A stretch of 64,000 nt of DNA from Cupriavidus pauculus (GTDB lineage: Bacteria > Pseudomonadota > Gammaproteobacteria > Burkholderiales > Burkholderiaceae): the NCBI RefSeq assembly GCF_003854935.1, contig NZ_CP033969.1:3348001-3412000 (forward strand), in the 5' to 3' direction. Shown here piece by piece: positions 40,514 to 53,339 of this stretch. Position 1 is the first letter of the stretch. The number at the start of each line of letters is the position of its first letter. The position numbers and the translations under genes were made by a program. The notes beneath the pieces were generated by a model, which saw only the letters and a program-made list of their open reading frames with translations, made no database searches and was not told where the DNA came from.

Positions 40514-41518
40514 GTGACCGCTTCCCAGAATCCCGATACGCTCCAGAAATTCCTGTTCGACGCCGCCCCCGTGCGTGGCGAACTGGTCCGCATGGAGGCC
40601 TCGTGGCAAGAGGTATTGAACCGCCACGCCTACCCGCTGCCCGTGCGGCGCGTGCTGGGCGAGATGATGGCGGCCGCGGCGCTGCTGTCGGCCAACCTGA
40701 AGTTCAACGGCGCGCTGGTCATGCAGTTGCACGGCGACGGCCCGGTGCGGATGCTGGTGGTGGAATGCCTGTCCGACCTGTCGCTGCGCGCCACGGCCAA
40801 GCTGGCCGAGGGCGCCGAGGTGCCCGACGACGCCACGCTCAAGCAGCTTGTGAACGTGCACGGCAAGGGCCGCTTCGCCATCACGCTGGACCCGCAGGAC
40901 AAGCTGCCGGGCCAGCAGCCGTACCAGGGCATCGTGCCGCTGGCCGACGAGCACGGCCCGCTGGCGACGATGACCGAGGTGCTGGAGCACTACATGAAGG
41001 CGTCCGAACAGCTCGACACGCGCCTGTGGCTGGCGTCGAACGACCAGGTAGCGGCCGGCATGCTGCTGCAGAAGCTGCCCGCCTATGGCGGCACGGCCGG
41101 CGCGGGCATCGGCGAGACCGGCAGCGCGCTGACCGACGAAGGCCAGCCGCAGGACCTGGACACCTGGGACCGCGCCTGCCAGCTTGGCGCCACGCTCAAG
41201 GAAGACGAACTGCTGGCCGAATCGCCCGAAACGCTGCTGCGCCGCCTGTTCTGGGAGGAACTGCAGAACGCCGGCCTGCGCGTGTTCGAGCCGATGACGC
41301 CGCACTTCGCCTGCTCGTGCTCGCGCGACAAGGTGGCCGGCATGCTGCAGACGCTGGGCCAGGAAGAGATCGAAGGCATCATCGCCGAGCGCGGCGAGGT
41401 GGAAATCCACTGCGACTTCTGCGGCCAGCGCTATGCGTTCGACCCGGTGGACGCGGCACAACTGTTCACGTCGCCGGTGGCGACCGGTGCCGGCGACGGG
41501 GCGAAGCAGCAGCATTGA
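40514..41518 (+). CDS. hslO: Redox-regulated chaperonin Hsp33 (334 aa)
   Basis: GTG start at 40514. The N-terminal domain runs through PLPVRRVLGEMMAAAALLSANLKFNG and the linker. The C-terminal zinc/redox switch has the cysteines in CSCSRDKV and HCDFCGQRY. Oxidation with loss of zinc activates this holdase in the cytoplasm during oxidative stress. Full-length. It lies downstream of the hexapeptide gene in the same direction (39-base gap). Confidence 0.95.
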   Translation: MTASQNPDTLQKFLFDAAPVRGELVRMEASWQEVLNRHAYPLPVRRVLGEMMAAAALLSANLKFNGALVMQLHGDGPVRMLVVECLSDLSLRATAKLAEGAEVPDDATLKQLVNVHGKGRFAITLDPQDKLPGQQPYQGIVPLADEHGPLATMTEVLEHYMKASEQLDTRLWLASNDQVAAGMLLQKLPAYGGTAGAGIGETGSALTDEGQPQDLDTWDRACQLGATLKEDELLAESPETLLRRLFWEELQNAGLRVFEPMTPHFACSCSRDKVAGMLQTLGQEEIEGIIAERGEVEIHCDFCGQRYAFDPVDAAQLFTSPVATGAGDGAKQQH

Positions 41519-41670
41519 CCTGGGCGGCGCCGTTTCCGCAATGCGGCAGACCGGCGCCCACCATCGGCCAGGCAGGCGCACCGTACGGAACCACACACCC
41601 GGTCCGCCGGGTCCAATGGCATGCTTGGCGATGGCAGGCCCGCTTTTCCGGCCGCCGAACGGAGTCCGAC

Positions 41671-42069
41671 ATGACTGCGATCTTTCCTTCCCTGCTGGCC
41701 GTGGCCGTCGGCGCGGCCGTGCTGGCCGGCTGCGCGGCGCCGGTGCCGCGCGATGTGAACGGCGTGCCCGCCACGGCGCGCCTGGCGCCGGGGTCCACCC
41801 CGCCCGCCCCGCTCAACGACGCCGAGCGCGAGCGGCTGGCCACGCTGAACCAGCAGATCCTGCGCGAGCAGGCCGCCGTGATGGCCAGCGAGCAGCAGGC
41901 CGCGGCATGGAGCCGCGCGGCGTACGCCTACCCGAACACGAGCATGAGTCTCTACTACGGTGGATGGGGCGGGGGCGGATGGGGGAGCGGCTGGGGCGCC
42001 GGCGTCGGATTCAGCACACCGGGCTACGGCGGCTACGGCTGGGGCGGCTACCCGTACGGCTGGTGGTAA
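41671..42069 (+). CDS. Lipoprotein with Gly/Tyr-rich C-terminus (132 aa)
   Basis: The signal MTAIFPSLLAVAVGAAVLAGC carries lipobox LAGC. The middle is a helix (LNDAERERLATLNQQILREQAAVMASEQQAAAWSRA). The last 35 residues are Gly/Tyr/Trp-rich (YYGGWGGGGWGSGWGAG), typical of surface or periplasmic flexible tails. ATG follows GGAG. No functional family recognised. Confidence 0.8.
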   Translation: MTAIFPSLLAVAVGAAVLAGCAAPVPRDVNGVPATARLAPGSTPPAPLNDAERERLATLNQQILREQAAVMASEQQAAAWSRAAYAYPNTSMSLYYGGWGGGGWGSGWGAGVGFSTPGYGGYGWGGYPYGWW

Positions 42070-42144
42070 CCGGCGTACCGGTTTGATGGAGGAGGCGGGG
42101 ACGGCAGCGGCCCGCCAGCCAGGTAGCTCTGGTGGCCCTGATGG

Positions 42145-42486
42145 CTAGTGGCCGCCGCGTCCGGCGACGGAATTCGCGGGCGGCGGCAGCGGCGGCGTGG
42201 CGCTGACCTTCGGCGCCGGGGCGACGAACTGGACGAATACCTCGTCGTCCTTGACCATGCCGAGTTCGTAGCGGGCTCGTTCCTCAATGGCGCCGGTGCC
42301 GTCCTGCAGGTCTTTCACTTCCCCTTCCAGCTTGGCGTTGCGCAGCTTCAGGCCCTGGTTGTGCGTGGCCTGCTCGGTCACCTGGCGGTTCAGGTCCCAG
42401 ACGCGCAGCCAGCCGCCCTTGCCCAGCCAGAGCGGGTACTGAATGGCCAGCAACAGCACGAACAGCAGCAGGGAAATCAGGCGCAT
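42145..42486 (-). CDS. ftsB: Cell division protein FtsB (113 aa)
   Basis: A single N-terminal membrane span ([24 protein letters not shown]) followed by a coiled coil ([56 protein letters not shown]) is the FtsB signature, acting with FtsL and FtsQ at the divisome. It lies downstream of eno with a terminator in between; the usual partner order is kept. Starts at the common MRLI sequence. Confidence 0.92.
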   Translation of the reverse strand: MRLISLLLFVLLLAIQYPLWLGKGGWLRVWDLNRQVTEQATHNQGLKLRNAKLEGEVKDLQDGTGAIEERARYELGMVKDDEVFVQFVAPAPKVSATPPLPPPANSVAGRGGH

Positions 42487-42652
42487 CGGAGCAAAAGCCG
42501 CTAGGGAAAGGGCGTGTCAGGGCGTGTCGGACGTTTCCGATGGGCACCAATGATCCATCAAGCGGCCGAAGATTGCAAAACAAAAGACGCTACAAAGCGC
42601 AACAACGGTGCGCCGGCCGTCCGCCATCGGCACAATCGCCACAGCTTCGATG

Positions 42653-42692
42653 AAAAAAACGCCGCGCCGGCAATCCGGCAGCGGCGTTTTTC
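42653..42692. terminator. Terminator between eno and ftsB
   Basis: AAAAACGCCGC (42655-42665) and GCGGCGTTTTT (42681-42691) close a hairpin whose 15-base loop holds an inner GCCGG/CCGGC pair. A and T runs on either strand make it bidirectional. The gap 42487-42652 shows no other gene. Confidence 0.85.
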
Positions 42693-42729
42693 ATGCGTGC
42701 GGGCGGCCAGGCCACCCGCGCGCCGGGGC

Positions 42730-44055
<1,326 letters not shown>

Positions 44056-44082
44056 CTACGTGCAAGATGACGGGTGGAAGTC

Positions 44083-44373
44083 TCAGGCGCCTTCCACGAC
44101 GATCATGTTCATCTTTGCCGCGTGCTCGCGGGAGCGGCGCGCCGCCAGGTATTCCTCGCTGTCGTAGAAAGCCTTGGCGGCCTCGTAGCTCTGGAACTTC
44201 AGCACGACCACGCGCGTCGGCGCCCAATCCCCCTCCAGCGGCTCGGTCCGGCCGCCGCGCACCAGCACCTCCGCGCCGTGCGCCTGCATGGCGCGCGTGG
44301 AAAGCACCTTGTATTGCTCGTACTGCTGGGGGTCGGTCACGTCGACGTACGCGATGATAAGGCCGGCGGCCAT
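44083..44373 (-). CDS. DUF1330 domain protein (96 aa)
   Basis: Short dimeric alpha/beta-barrel type protein (YVDVTDPQQYEQYKVLSTRAMQAHGAEVLVRGGRTEPLEGDWAPTRVVVLKFQSYEAAKAFYDSEEY), which is the complete DUF1330 domain. It stands between kdsA and eno as in other Burkholderiaceae. Function of the family unknown. Confidence 0.9.
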   Translation of the reverse strand: MAAGLIIAYVDVTDPQQYEQYKVLSTRAMQAHGAEVLVRGGRTEPLEGDWAPTRVVVLKFQSYEAAKAFYDSEEYLAARRSREHAAKMNMIVVEGA

Positions 44374-44473
44374 ACGCTATCTCCGAATCTTTTGTATTGT
44401 CTTTCGATACCGGCGCGTCGCCGGAAGCGACACCGCCCGCGGCGGGCGCGGGCGGCGGGTACTGCAGGCTGGG

Positions 44474-45343
<870 letters not shown>

Positions 45344-45370
45344 GGCTTCTCTCTCCTTCGTCGCGCGGCG

Positions 45371-47050
<1,680 letters not shown>

Positions 47051-47162
47051 TTATACATGAGAGCCCGAGCGCCGCCGACCCGGAATTTGTGACAACGGGG
47101 TGTCCCGGGGCCCTGCCCGGCCGCCTGCGGCGCATGCGCCGCCCGGCAGCGGCGCGCCGCCG

Positions 47163-47996
47163 TCAACGCCCGGCCTGCCCCTCGGCCTGGCGCATTCCGC
47201 CGATCAGGTCGCGCACCACGCCGGCCGTCTCCAGCGGGCGTTCCATCGGATAAAGATGGCCGCCCTCGACAAAGCGCAGGCGCTCGCCGACGAGCCTGCG
47301 CGTGGCGCCCAGCCCCACCTGCCGCACCTCGCGCGAGCGCGTGCCGGCGACAAAGCCCACCGGCACCGGCACGCCTTGCGCCACGCGGCGGCCCAGGCTG
47401 GTCGGCAGCGTGCGGTAGATCCGGTATTCGACGTCGCGGTCGAAGCGCAGGCGCCGTTCGGCGGCGCGGCCGGTGGGCTCGGTGCCGTGTTCGGCATAGT
47501 CGCGCAGCACGTCGGGGTCCCAGACCTGGAAGTTGCGCTTGGCCTGGAAGTGAGTCCAGACCGATTCGGCATCGGGCCAGTGGGTGCGGCGCTTTTTCGT
47601 CACCGCCGCCGGGCTGGGTTTCTCGTCCAGCCCCAGCACCTGCGACGCCCGCAGCAGCGACGCCCGCCAGCCGGCGATGATCGGCGAATCGAGCATGACC
47701 ACGCCGCGCACGTGCCGGGAATCGCGCAGTGCCGCCATCAGCGACAGAAAGCCGCCCAGCGAATGGCCGACCAGCCAGACCTTGCGCGGATCGTCGCCGC
47801 CGCGCCGGGCCTGCGCCATCTCGCGCAGCAGTTCCTCGACGAGGTTCGGCCATTCGCGCGTGACCGGCAGGCGCGGGTCGTGGCCGTAGCGCTCGACCGC
47901 GCGGATCTCGAATTCGTCTTCGAGCGCGCCGAACAGCTTGCGGTAGGTCGGCACGGGGAAGCCGTTGGCATGGGAGAACAGCAGGAGGTCGCGCAT
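47163..47996 (-). CDS. Alpha/beta hydrolase (277 aa)
   Basis: The start at 47996 (MRDLLLFSHANGFPVPTY) fits the first beta strand. The nucleophile elbow VGHSLGGFLSLMAAL and catalytic His in VEGGHLYPMERP are clear. A cap domain lies at 120-200. The open frame continues upstream only by chance in GC-rich DNA. Substrate unknown. It is alone between pyrG and the Anbu cluster. Confidence 0.88.
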   Translation of the reverse strand: MRDLLLFSHANGFPVPTYRKLFGALEDEFEIRAVERYGHDPRLPVTREWPNLVEELLREMAQARRGGDDPRKVWLVGHSLGGFLSLMAALRDSRHVRGVVMLDSPIIAGWRASLLRASQVLGLDEKPSPAAVTKKRRTHWPDAESVWTHFQAKRNFQVWDPDVLRDYAEHGTEPTGRAAERRLRFDRDVEYRIYRTLPTSLGRRVAQGVPVPVGFVAGTRSREVRQVGLGATRRLVGERLRFVEGGHLYPMERPLETAGVVRDLIGGMRQAEGQAGR

Positions 47997-48126
47997 GGGG
48001 GCGATGGCGTCGGGAAGATAAGGATCGCCGCAGAGTGTAATGCCGCGCCCGCGCCGTTCGGGGCCCCCGACCCGTCCGGCGCGTAGGGGAATCCTTCTAC
48101 CCGCCGGGCGTCGGCCGCCGGCCGCC

Positions 48127-48930
48127 CTACCGCTCGCGGCGCGCGCGCACCGGCTGGCCCCAGCGGTCCACGTCGTCGCGGGCCAGCGGAAATTCGGCCG
48201 GCTGGGTGGCGTCCCACTCGGGGTTGCTGATTTCGCCAAAGACCTGCCGCAGGCGATGGCCCCAGGTGTCGCGGATCATCCGGAAGTAGGCGTTCTTCTC
48301 GTCGATGTTGACAAAGCGCGTCACGCGCAGCGAATCGGTCTCGTAGACCAGCAGGTCCAGCGGCAGGCCCACCGAGATATTCGACTTCAGCGTCGAATCC
48401 ATGGAGATCAGCGCGCACTTGGCGCCTTCGCCCAGCGGCAGCGACGGCGACACCACGCGGTCGACGATCGGCTTGCCGTACTTGGCCTCGCCAATCTGGA
48501 AATAGCAGGTCTCGGGCGTGGCCTCGACGAAGTTGCCCGCCGCGTAGATGTTGAACAGCCGGTGGCGCTCGCCACGGATCTGGCCGCCAAAGATCATGCT
48601 GACGTTGAAGTCGATGCCGGCCTCGCGCAGCGCGTGGGCGTCGCGCTTGTGCACGGCGCGCACGGCGTCGCCGACGATGGAGGCGGCCTCGAACATGTCG
48701 CGGGCCGTCCAGAGCGACCGCTTCTCGTCGCGCGCCTCGGCCAGCAACTGGCGCACCGACTGGCTGATGGCCAGGTTGCCGGCCGTCATCAGCACCATCA
48801 CGCGGTCGCCCGGTTCCTCGAAGACGGTCATCTTGCGGGCCGTGGAAATGGCGTCCACGCCGGCGTTGGTGCGGGAATCGGACAGGAATACCAGGCCGGC
48901 ATCGAGCCGCATGGCTACGCAATACGTCAT
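48127..48930 (-). CDS. Anbu-type proteasome homologue (267 aa)
   Basis: The start at ATG 48930 gives MTYCVAMRLDAGLVFLSDSRTNAG; removing Met leaves Thr as the N-terminal nucleophile of the Ntn-hydrolase fold. AGNLAISQSVRQLL, FGGQIRG..HRLFNIYAAGNFVEATPETCYFQIGEAKYGKPIVDRVV fit the Anbu (ancestral beta subunit) family rather than HslV. It ends a leftward set with transglutaminase-, alpha-E- and ATP-grasp-type genes, the classical Anbu neighbourhood. Peptidase activity is not proven for most members. Confidence 0.88.
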   Translation of the reverse strand: MTYCVAMRLDAGLVFLSDSRTNAGVDAISTARKMTVFEEPGDRVMVLMTAGNLAISQSVRQLLAEARDEKRSLWTARDMFEAASIVGDAVRAVHKRDAHALREAGIDFNVSMIFGGQIRGERHRLFNIYAAGNFVEATPETCYFQIGEAKYGKPIVDRVVSPSLPLGEGAKCALISMDSTLKSNISVGLPLDLLVYETDSLRVTRFVNIDEKNAYFRMIRDTWGHRLRQVFGEISNPEWDATQPAEFPLARDDVDRWGQPVRARRER

Positions 48931-49065
48931 GAGTATCAATGGTTGGCGACGGCAAGCTTGCATTCTAGCCGGTCGCGGAAATGGGGAAGCCCTGGGGGTC
49001 AAGCGTTTGAACGGCGCGCGGACATTCTGCCCGGCGCCCGCCCCCCGGAGCGGGCGGAACAACCG

Positions 49066-49908
49066 TCAGGAAACGGGCGTGATCGAGATATCGACTTCCA
49101 GCGTCTCGCCGGCGCCGCCTTCCAGGATGCCCCGGATCGGTGCGGCCGACGCGTAGTCGCGCCCCACGGCAAGCCGCACATGGCGCGCGTCCGTCACACA
49201 ACGGTGCGTGACGTCGATGCTGCACCACAGGCCCTGCGCCGCGTCCAGGCAGACGTCGGCCCAGGCGTGGCTGGCCAGCGCCGTGGCGGCCGGGTCGTAG
49301 AAGTAACCGCTGACATAGCGCGCCGGGATGCCGAGCGCCCGGCAGGCCGCCACCATCACCTGGGCCTGGTCCTGGCAGACGCCGCTGCCTTCGCGGAACG
49401 CCTCGGCGGCCGACGTGCCGACGTGGGTCGTATTGGCCTGGTAGCGCACGCGGTCGGCAATGCCGCCGGCCAGCGCCACCAGCGCCGGGGCGTCGTGGCC
49501 GGCCGCCAGGTACGGCGCGGCGAACGCGCGCATGTCGGCCGGGGCCTCGGTCAGTGGCGTGCCGGCCATGAAGTAGAGCGGCGACACGCGCGACTCGCCA
49601 GGCACAGGCACATCAACGAATGCGCGGTGGTCGCCACCCTCGCCGGCCGTCACCTCCACCTCGCCCGACGCCGCGATGGCGATCGTATGGGCCGGGCCCG
49701 TCATCGTGAAGTTGTGGACGATGTTGCCAAAGCCGTCGCGCGCCTCGGACAGGTTGCCCGGCGCCGAAAGCTGCCACGTCTCGACCGACTGCAGCGGCCC
49801 CGAACGCGGCGCCAGCCGCAGCTCATGCACGCTGCGGCGGACCGCTTCGGTGTATCGGTAGACGGTGTTGTGGTGGATCTTGTATTTCACGTTGCGTATC
49901 GCGCACAT
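49066..49908 (-). CDS. Transglutaminase-like protein of the Anbu cluster (280 aa)
   Basis: Residues 5-120 form the N-terminal beta domain (YKIHHNTVYRYTEAVRRSVHELRLAPR). Residues 150-260 hold the catalytic triad: Cys in GSGVCQDQAQVMVAACRALGIPARYVSGYF, His in SHAWADVCLD, Asp in CSIDVTH. Family members are proposed to cut or join isopeptide bonds. The ATG at 49908 follows AAGG; a GTG six codons in (49890) is possible. Confidence 0.88.
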   Translation of the reverse strand: MCAIRNVKYKIHHNTVYRYTEAVRRSVHELRLAPRSGPLQSVETWQLSAPGNLSEARDGFGNIVHNFTMTGPAHTIAIAASGEVEVTAGEGGDHRAFVDVPVPGESRVSPLYFMAGTPLTEAPADMRAFAAPYLAAGHDAPALVALAGGIADRVRYQANTTHVGTSAAEAFREGSGVCQDQAQVMVAACRALGIPARYVSGYFYDPAATALASHAWADVCLDAAQGLWCSIDVTHRCVTDARHVRLAVGRDYASAAPIRGILEGGAGETLEVDISITPVS

Positions 49909-49966
49909 GGCATGCCTTGCCGCCCTGCCGGCCAGCGACGTGGCGTGCCCGGCACCCGGGTGGCGC

Positions 49967-50926
49967 TCAGGCCGCCAGCAGCGGCACCAGGAAGTCCTGG
50001 CTGATGCCGTTGCCCAGGTCGCCAATGCGTTCGAGGAAGCTGGTCAGGAAGGCGTGCAGCCCGACGGCAAAGATGTCGTCGATGCGCGCGTATTTGAGGT
50101 CGGCGTGGAGTTTACCAGCCTGGCGCTCGGTCTCGGCCGACTGCTGGTTGCGCACCAGCGCCAGGATCGCCACCACCTCGTCCAGGCTGGACACCAGCGA
50201 GCGCGGCATGTCCGGCCGCAGGATCAGCAGCTCGGCCACGCGCTGCGGCGTGATGACGGCGCGGTAGATCTTGCGGTAGACCTCGAAGCCCGAGACCGAC
50301 CGCAGCACGGCGGCCCAGTGGTAGAAGTCGTTCTGCTCGCGGTTCGGGTCCAGGTCGCCGTGCTCGCGCGCCGACGCCTGGAACTTGACATCGAGGATCC
50401 GCGCCGTGTTGTCGGCCCGCTCCAGGAACGTGCCCAGCCGCATGAAGTGGAACGCGTCGTCCTTGAGCATCGTGCCGAACTGCACGCCGCGCGCCAGGTG
50501 CGAGCGGAACTTGACCCATTCGAAGAAGCGCGACGGGTCGTCGCGCAGCTCGCCATCGGCGATCATGCGCTGGACGTCCAGCCACGTGGTGTTGATGGTC
50601 TCCCAGACCTCGGTCGTCAGCGACCCGCGCACCGCCCGCGCGTTCTCGCGCGCCGCGCGCAGGCAGCTCATGATCGACGACGGGTTGGTCATGTCGCGCA
50701 CCATGAAGTCGATCACGTCGTCGCGGTGCAGCAGCCCGTACTTGTGGTCGTAGGCGCGGGTCAGCTCGGAGATGTCGAGCATCGCCCACCAGCCCTGCTC
50801 GGCCACCTCGGCCGACTGCGGCAGCAGCGAGGTCTGGTAGTTGACGTCGAGCATCCGCGCGGTGTTTTCCGCGCGCTCGGTGTAGCGGGCCATCCAGAAC
50901 AGGTGGTCGGCGGTGCGGCTCAGCAT
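49967..50926 (-). CDS. Alpha-E domain protein of the Anbu cluster (319 aa)
   Basis: The helical alpha-E (DUF403) domain runs the whole length: MLSRTADHLFWMARYTERAENTARMLDV, WETINTTWLDVQRMI, FFEWVKFRSHLARGVQFGTMLKDDAFHFMRLGTFLERADNTARILDVK. GGGAG precedes the ATG 50926. It lies 33 bases after the ATP-grasp gene. Alpha-E proteins are thought to work with the permuted ATP-grasp enzyme in making peptide-type bonds. Confidence 0.9.
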   Translation of the reverse strand: MLSRTADHLFWMARYTERAENTARMLDVNYQTSLLPQSAEVAEQGWWAMLDISELTRAYDHKYGLLHRDDVIDFMVRDMTNPSSIMSCLRAARENARAVRGSLTTEVWETINTTWLDVQRMIADGELRDDPSRFFEWVKFRSHLARGVQFGTMLKDDAFHFMRLGTFLERADNTARILDVKFQASAREHGDLDPNREQNDFYHWAAVLRSVSGFEVYRKIYRAVITPQRVAELLILRPDMPRSLVSSLDEVVAILALVRNQQSAETERQAGKLHADLKYARIDDIFAVGLHAFLTSFLERIGDLGNGISQDFLVPLLAA

Positions 50927-50958
50927 GGCAGGTTCTCCCGGCGGTCGGCGGTCATGGA

Positions 50959-52434
50959 TCAGCGCTCCAGCACCCAGGTGTCCTTGGTGCCGCCGCCCTG
51001 CGACGAATTCACCACCAGCGACCCCTCGCGCAGCGCCACGCGCGTCAGGCCGCCGGGCACCATGCGTACCTCCTTGCCCGACAGCACGAACGGCCGCAGG
51101 TCGATGTGGCGCGGCGCGATGCCCGATTCCACATAGGTCGGGCACGTGGACAACGCCAGCGTGGGTTGCGCGATGTACTGCTCGGGGCGGGCCTTCACGA
51201 CTTCGCGGAACTGGTCGATCTCGGCCTTCGTGGCCGCCGGCCCCACCAGCATGCCGTAGCCGCCCGCGCCGTGCGTTTCCTTGACCACGAGGTCGGCCAT
51301 GTGGTCCAGCACGTACTGCAGGTCGTCCGGCCGCCGGCACATGTAGGTCGGCACGTTGGACAGGATCGCCTCCTCGCCCAGGTAGAAGCGGATCATGTCC
51401 GGCACGTACGGATAGATCGACTTGTCGTCGGCCACGCCGGTGCCGATGGCGTTGCAGATGGTCACGTTGCCGGCCCGGTAGACCGACAGCAGCCCGGCGG
51501 CACCAAGCGCCGAGTCTGGCCGGAACACCAGCGGGTCCAGGAAGTCGTCGTCCACGCGGCGGTAGATCACGTCGATGCGCTGCGGGCCCTGCGTGGTGCG
51601 CATGTACAGGTGGTCGTCGTCGACGAACAGGTCGCTGCCTTCCACCAGCTCCACGCCCATCTGCTGGGCCAGGAAGGCGTGCTCGAAGTAGGCGGAGTTG
51701 TACATGCCCGGCGTGAGCACGACCACGGTGGGATCGGCGATGTTCTGCGGCGACACGCTGCGCAGCATGTCGAGCAGCAGGTCCGGGTAGTGGGCCACGG
51801 GCGCCACGCGGTTGCGCGCGAACAGGTCCGGGAACAACCGCATCATCATCTTGCGGTTTTCCAGCATGTACGACACACCGGACGGCACGCGCAGGTTGTC
51901 CTCCAGCACATAGAACTCGCCCTCGCCGGCACGCACCACGTCGATGCCGGCCACATGGGCGTAGATGTCGCGCGGCACGTCGATGCCGAGCATCTCGGGC
52001 CGGTACTGGGCGTTGTTGTAGATCTGGTCCGGCGGGATCACGCCCGCGCGGATGATGTCCTGCCCGTGGTAGATGTCGTGGATGAACCGGTTCAGCGCCG
52101 CCACGCGCTGGCGCAGGCCGCGCTCCAGCGTGGCCCATTCGCTGGCCGGAAACACGCGCGGGATCACGTCGAACGGAATGGTGCGCTCGGTGCCGCTGTT
52201 GGACTCGTCCTTGTCGCCGTAGACCGCGAACGTGATGCCCACCCGGCGAAAGATCAGGTCGGCCTCGGCACGCTTGTTGTCCATCGTCGCCGCCGACTGC
52301 CGGCCCAGCCAGTCGGCAAAGCTCCGGTAATGGGGCCGCACCGCGCCCTGCGGCAACGCCTGCCCGGCCTCGATGGCCGGCACCGTGCCGTCCTCCCGCC
52401 CTTCCAGCATCTCGTCGAAAAACCGCGCCGCCAT
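50959..52434 (-). CDS. Circularly permuted ATP-grasp protein of the Anbu cluster (491 aa)
   Basis: The CP_ATPgrasp family (DUF404/DUF407) is shown by IPFDVIPRVFPASEWATLERGLRQRVAALNRFIHDIYHGQDI, YVLEDNLRVPSGVSYMLENRKMM, VVLTPGMYNSAYFEHAFLAQQMGVELVEGSDLFV and the nucleotide-binding VVKETHGAGGYGMLVGP. Such enzymes are predicted to ligate amino acids or small peptides with ATP. First gene of the leftward Anbu cluster. Confidence 0.92.
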   Translation of the reverse strand: MAARFFDEMLEGREDGTVPAIEAGQALPQGAVRPHYRSFADWLGRQSAATMDNKRAEADLIFRRVGITFAVYGDKDESNSGTERTIPFDVIPRVFPASEWATLERGLRQRVAALNRFIHDIYHGQDIIRAGVIPPDQIYNNAQYRPEMLGIDVPRDIYAHVAGIDVVRAGEGEFYVLEDNLRVPSGVSYMLENRKMMMRLFPDLFARNRVAPVAHYPDLLLDMLRSVSPQNIADPTVVVLTPGMYNSAYFEHAFLAQQMGVELVEGSDLFVDDDHLYMRTTQGPQRIDVIYRRVDDDFLDPLVFRPDSALGAAGLLSVYRAGNVTICNAIGTGVADDKSIYPYVPDMIRFYLGEEAILSNVPTYMCRRPDDLQYVLDHMADLVVKETHGAGGYGMLVGPAATKAEIDQFREVVKARPEQYIAQPTLALSTCPTYVESGIAPRHIDLRPFVLSGKEVRMVPGGLTRVALREGSLVVNSSQGGGTKDTWVLER

Positions 52435-52669
52435 GATGGCCGCTCCTTCGTGGATGTGGGCGCCCGCCGCCCGGGCCGTGCCGCCAGCCAGCTACCGGTC
52501 CCGTCCCGCACGGCCATACCGCCAGCCGCCCTTGTTATCGATGCCTCGTCGAGTCGACGCTTGAAGCATATCCGTACCGGCCAAACCCGCAAGGGGCATG
52601 CATCTGGCAGGGTTGGGGTACGCGGAACGATTTAGCAAGATGCGCGCCAGGGGGTGGGGGTGGCAGGCC

Positions 52670-53194
52670 CTACGGCCTGGTTTGCTCGCCTCTCCCGCAC
52701 GACACCGAATCCGGCGGGCACTTGCTCAGGATGTCCTGCACCAGTGCCTCGGGCGGGCGGCGGATGTCCAGCACCAGCGCGTCGTGCGGTTCTTCGAGCG
52801 TGTCGAACTGGCTCTGCAGCAGCGCCGGGTTGAAGAAGTGGTCCGAGCGGACCGACAGCCGGCTGCCGATCGTTGCCGCATCGCCCTTCATGAACACGAA
52901 CGTCACGCCGCCGTCGGACGGGGTCAGGCGGTCGCGGTAGGCCTGGCGCAGCGCGGAGCAGGTGAACACGTGGGTCCGGCCTTCGGCGCGGGCGGTGTCG
53001 ATGGCCGCGCGCATGGCATCCAGCCACGGCCAGCGGTCTTCGTCGGTCAGCGGCACTCCAGCGTGCATCTTGGCCTTGTTGGCCTCGCTGTGGAAGCTGT
53101 CGGCGTCATGAAAGCCGCAGTGCAGTTGCTGCGCCAGCAACTGGCCGACCGTGGTCTTGCCGCTGCCGGAAACGCCCATCAGGATATAGATCAT
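52670..53194 (-). CDS. gntK: Gluconokinase (174 aa)
   Basis: [22 protein letters not shown] is the Walker A start (residues 8-15); [33 protein letters not shown] is the gluconate-binding region, and [12 protein letters not shown] and [21 protein letters not shown] follow. It phosphorylates gluconate to 6-phosphogluconate, the substrate of Edd encoded next. GGAG precedes ATG 53194. The 52435-52669 gap shows no gene. Confidence 0.93.
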   Translation of the reverse strand: MIYILMGVSGSGKTTVGQLLAQQLHCGFHDADSFHSEANKAKMHAGVPLTDEDRWPWLDAMRAAIDTARAEGRTHVFTCSALRQAYRDRLTPSDGGVTFVFMKGDAATIGSRLSVRSDHFFNPALLQSQFDTLEEPHDALVLDIRRPPEALVQDILSKCPPDSVSCGRGEQTRP

Positions 53195-53339
53195 GTCTGC
53201 TCCATCGAACATGGTGTCGGGTGGTGTTGCCACCCTTGTCGGTAGCCGCCGGCCACGTGCGGCGCGGCACGGCGGTGCCCCGGCACGCCCTGGCCGGGGA
53301 ATACAAAGTTTCGGAAGAAAGCCGGCGCCCTGACGGCGC

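Noticed and set aside
47997-48239. Upstream extension of the hydrolase at 47163
   Set aside because: Overlaps the Anbu gene end in another frame and is Arg/Ala/Gly-rich without structure.
50927-52138. An upstream extension of the alpha-E gene to 52138
   Set aside because: The extra 400 residues lie over the ATP-grasp gene in another frame; the real start (50926) has a good ribosome site and the family N-terminus.
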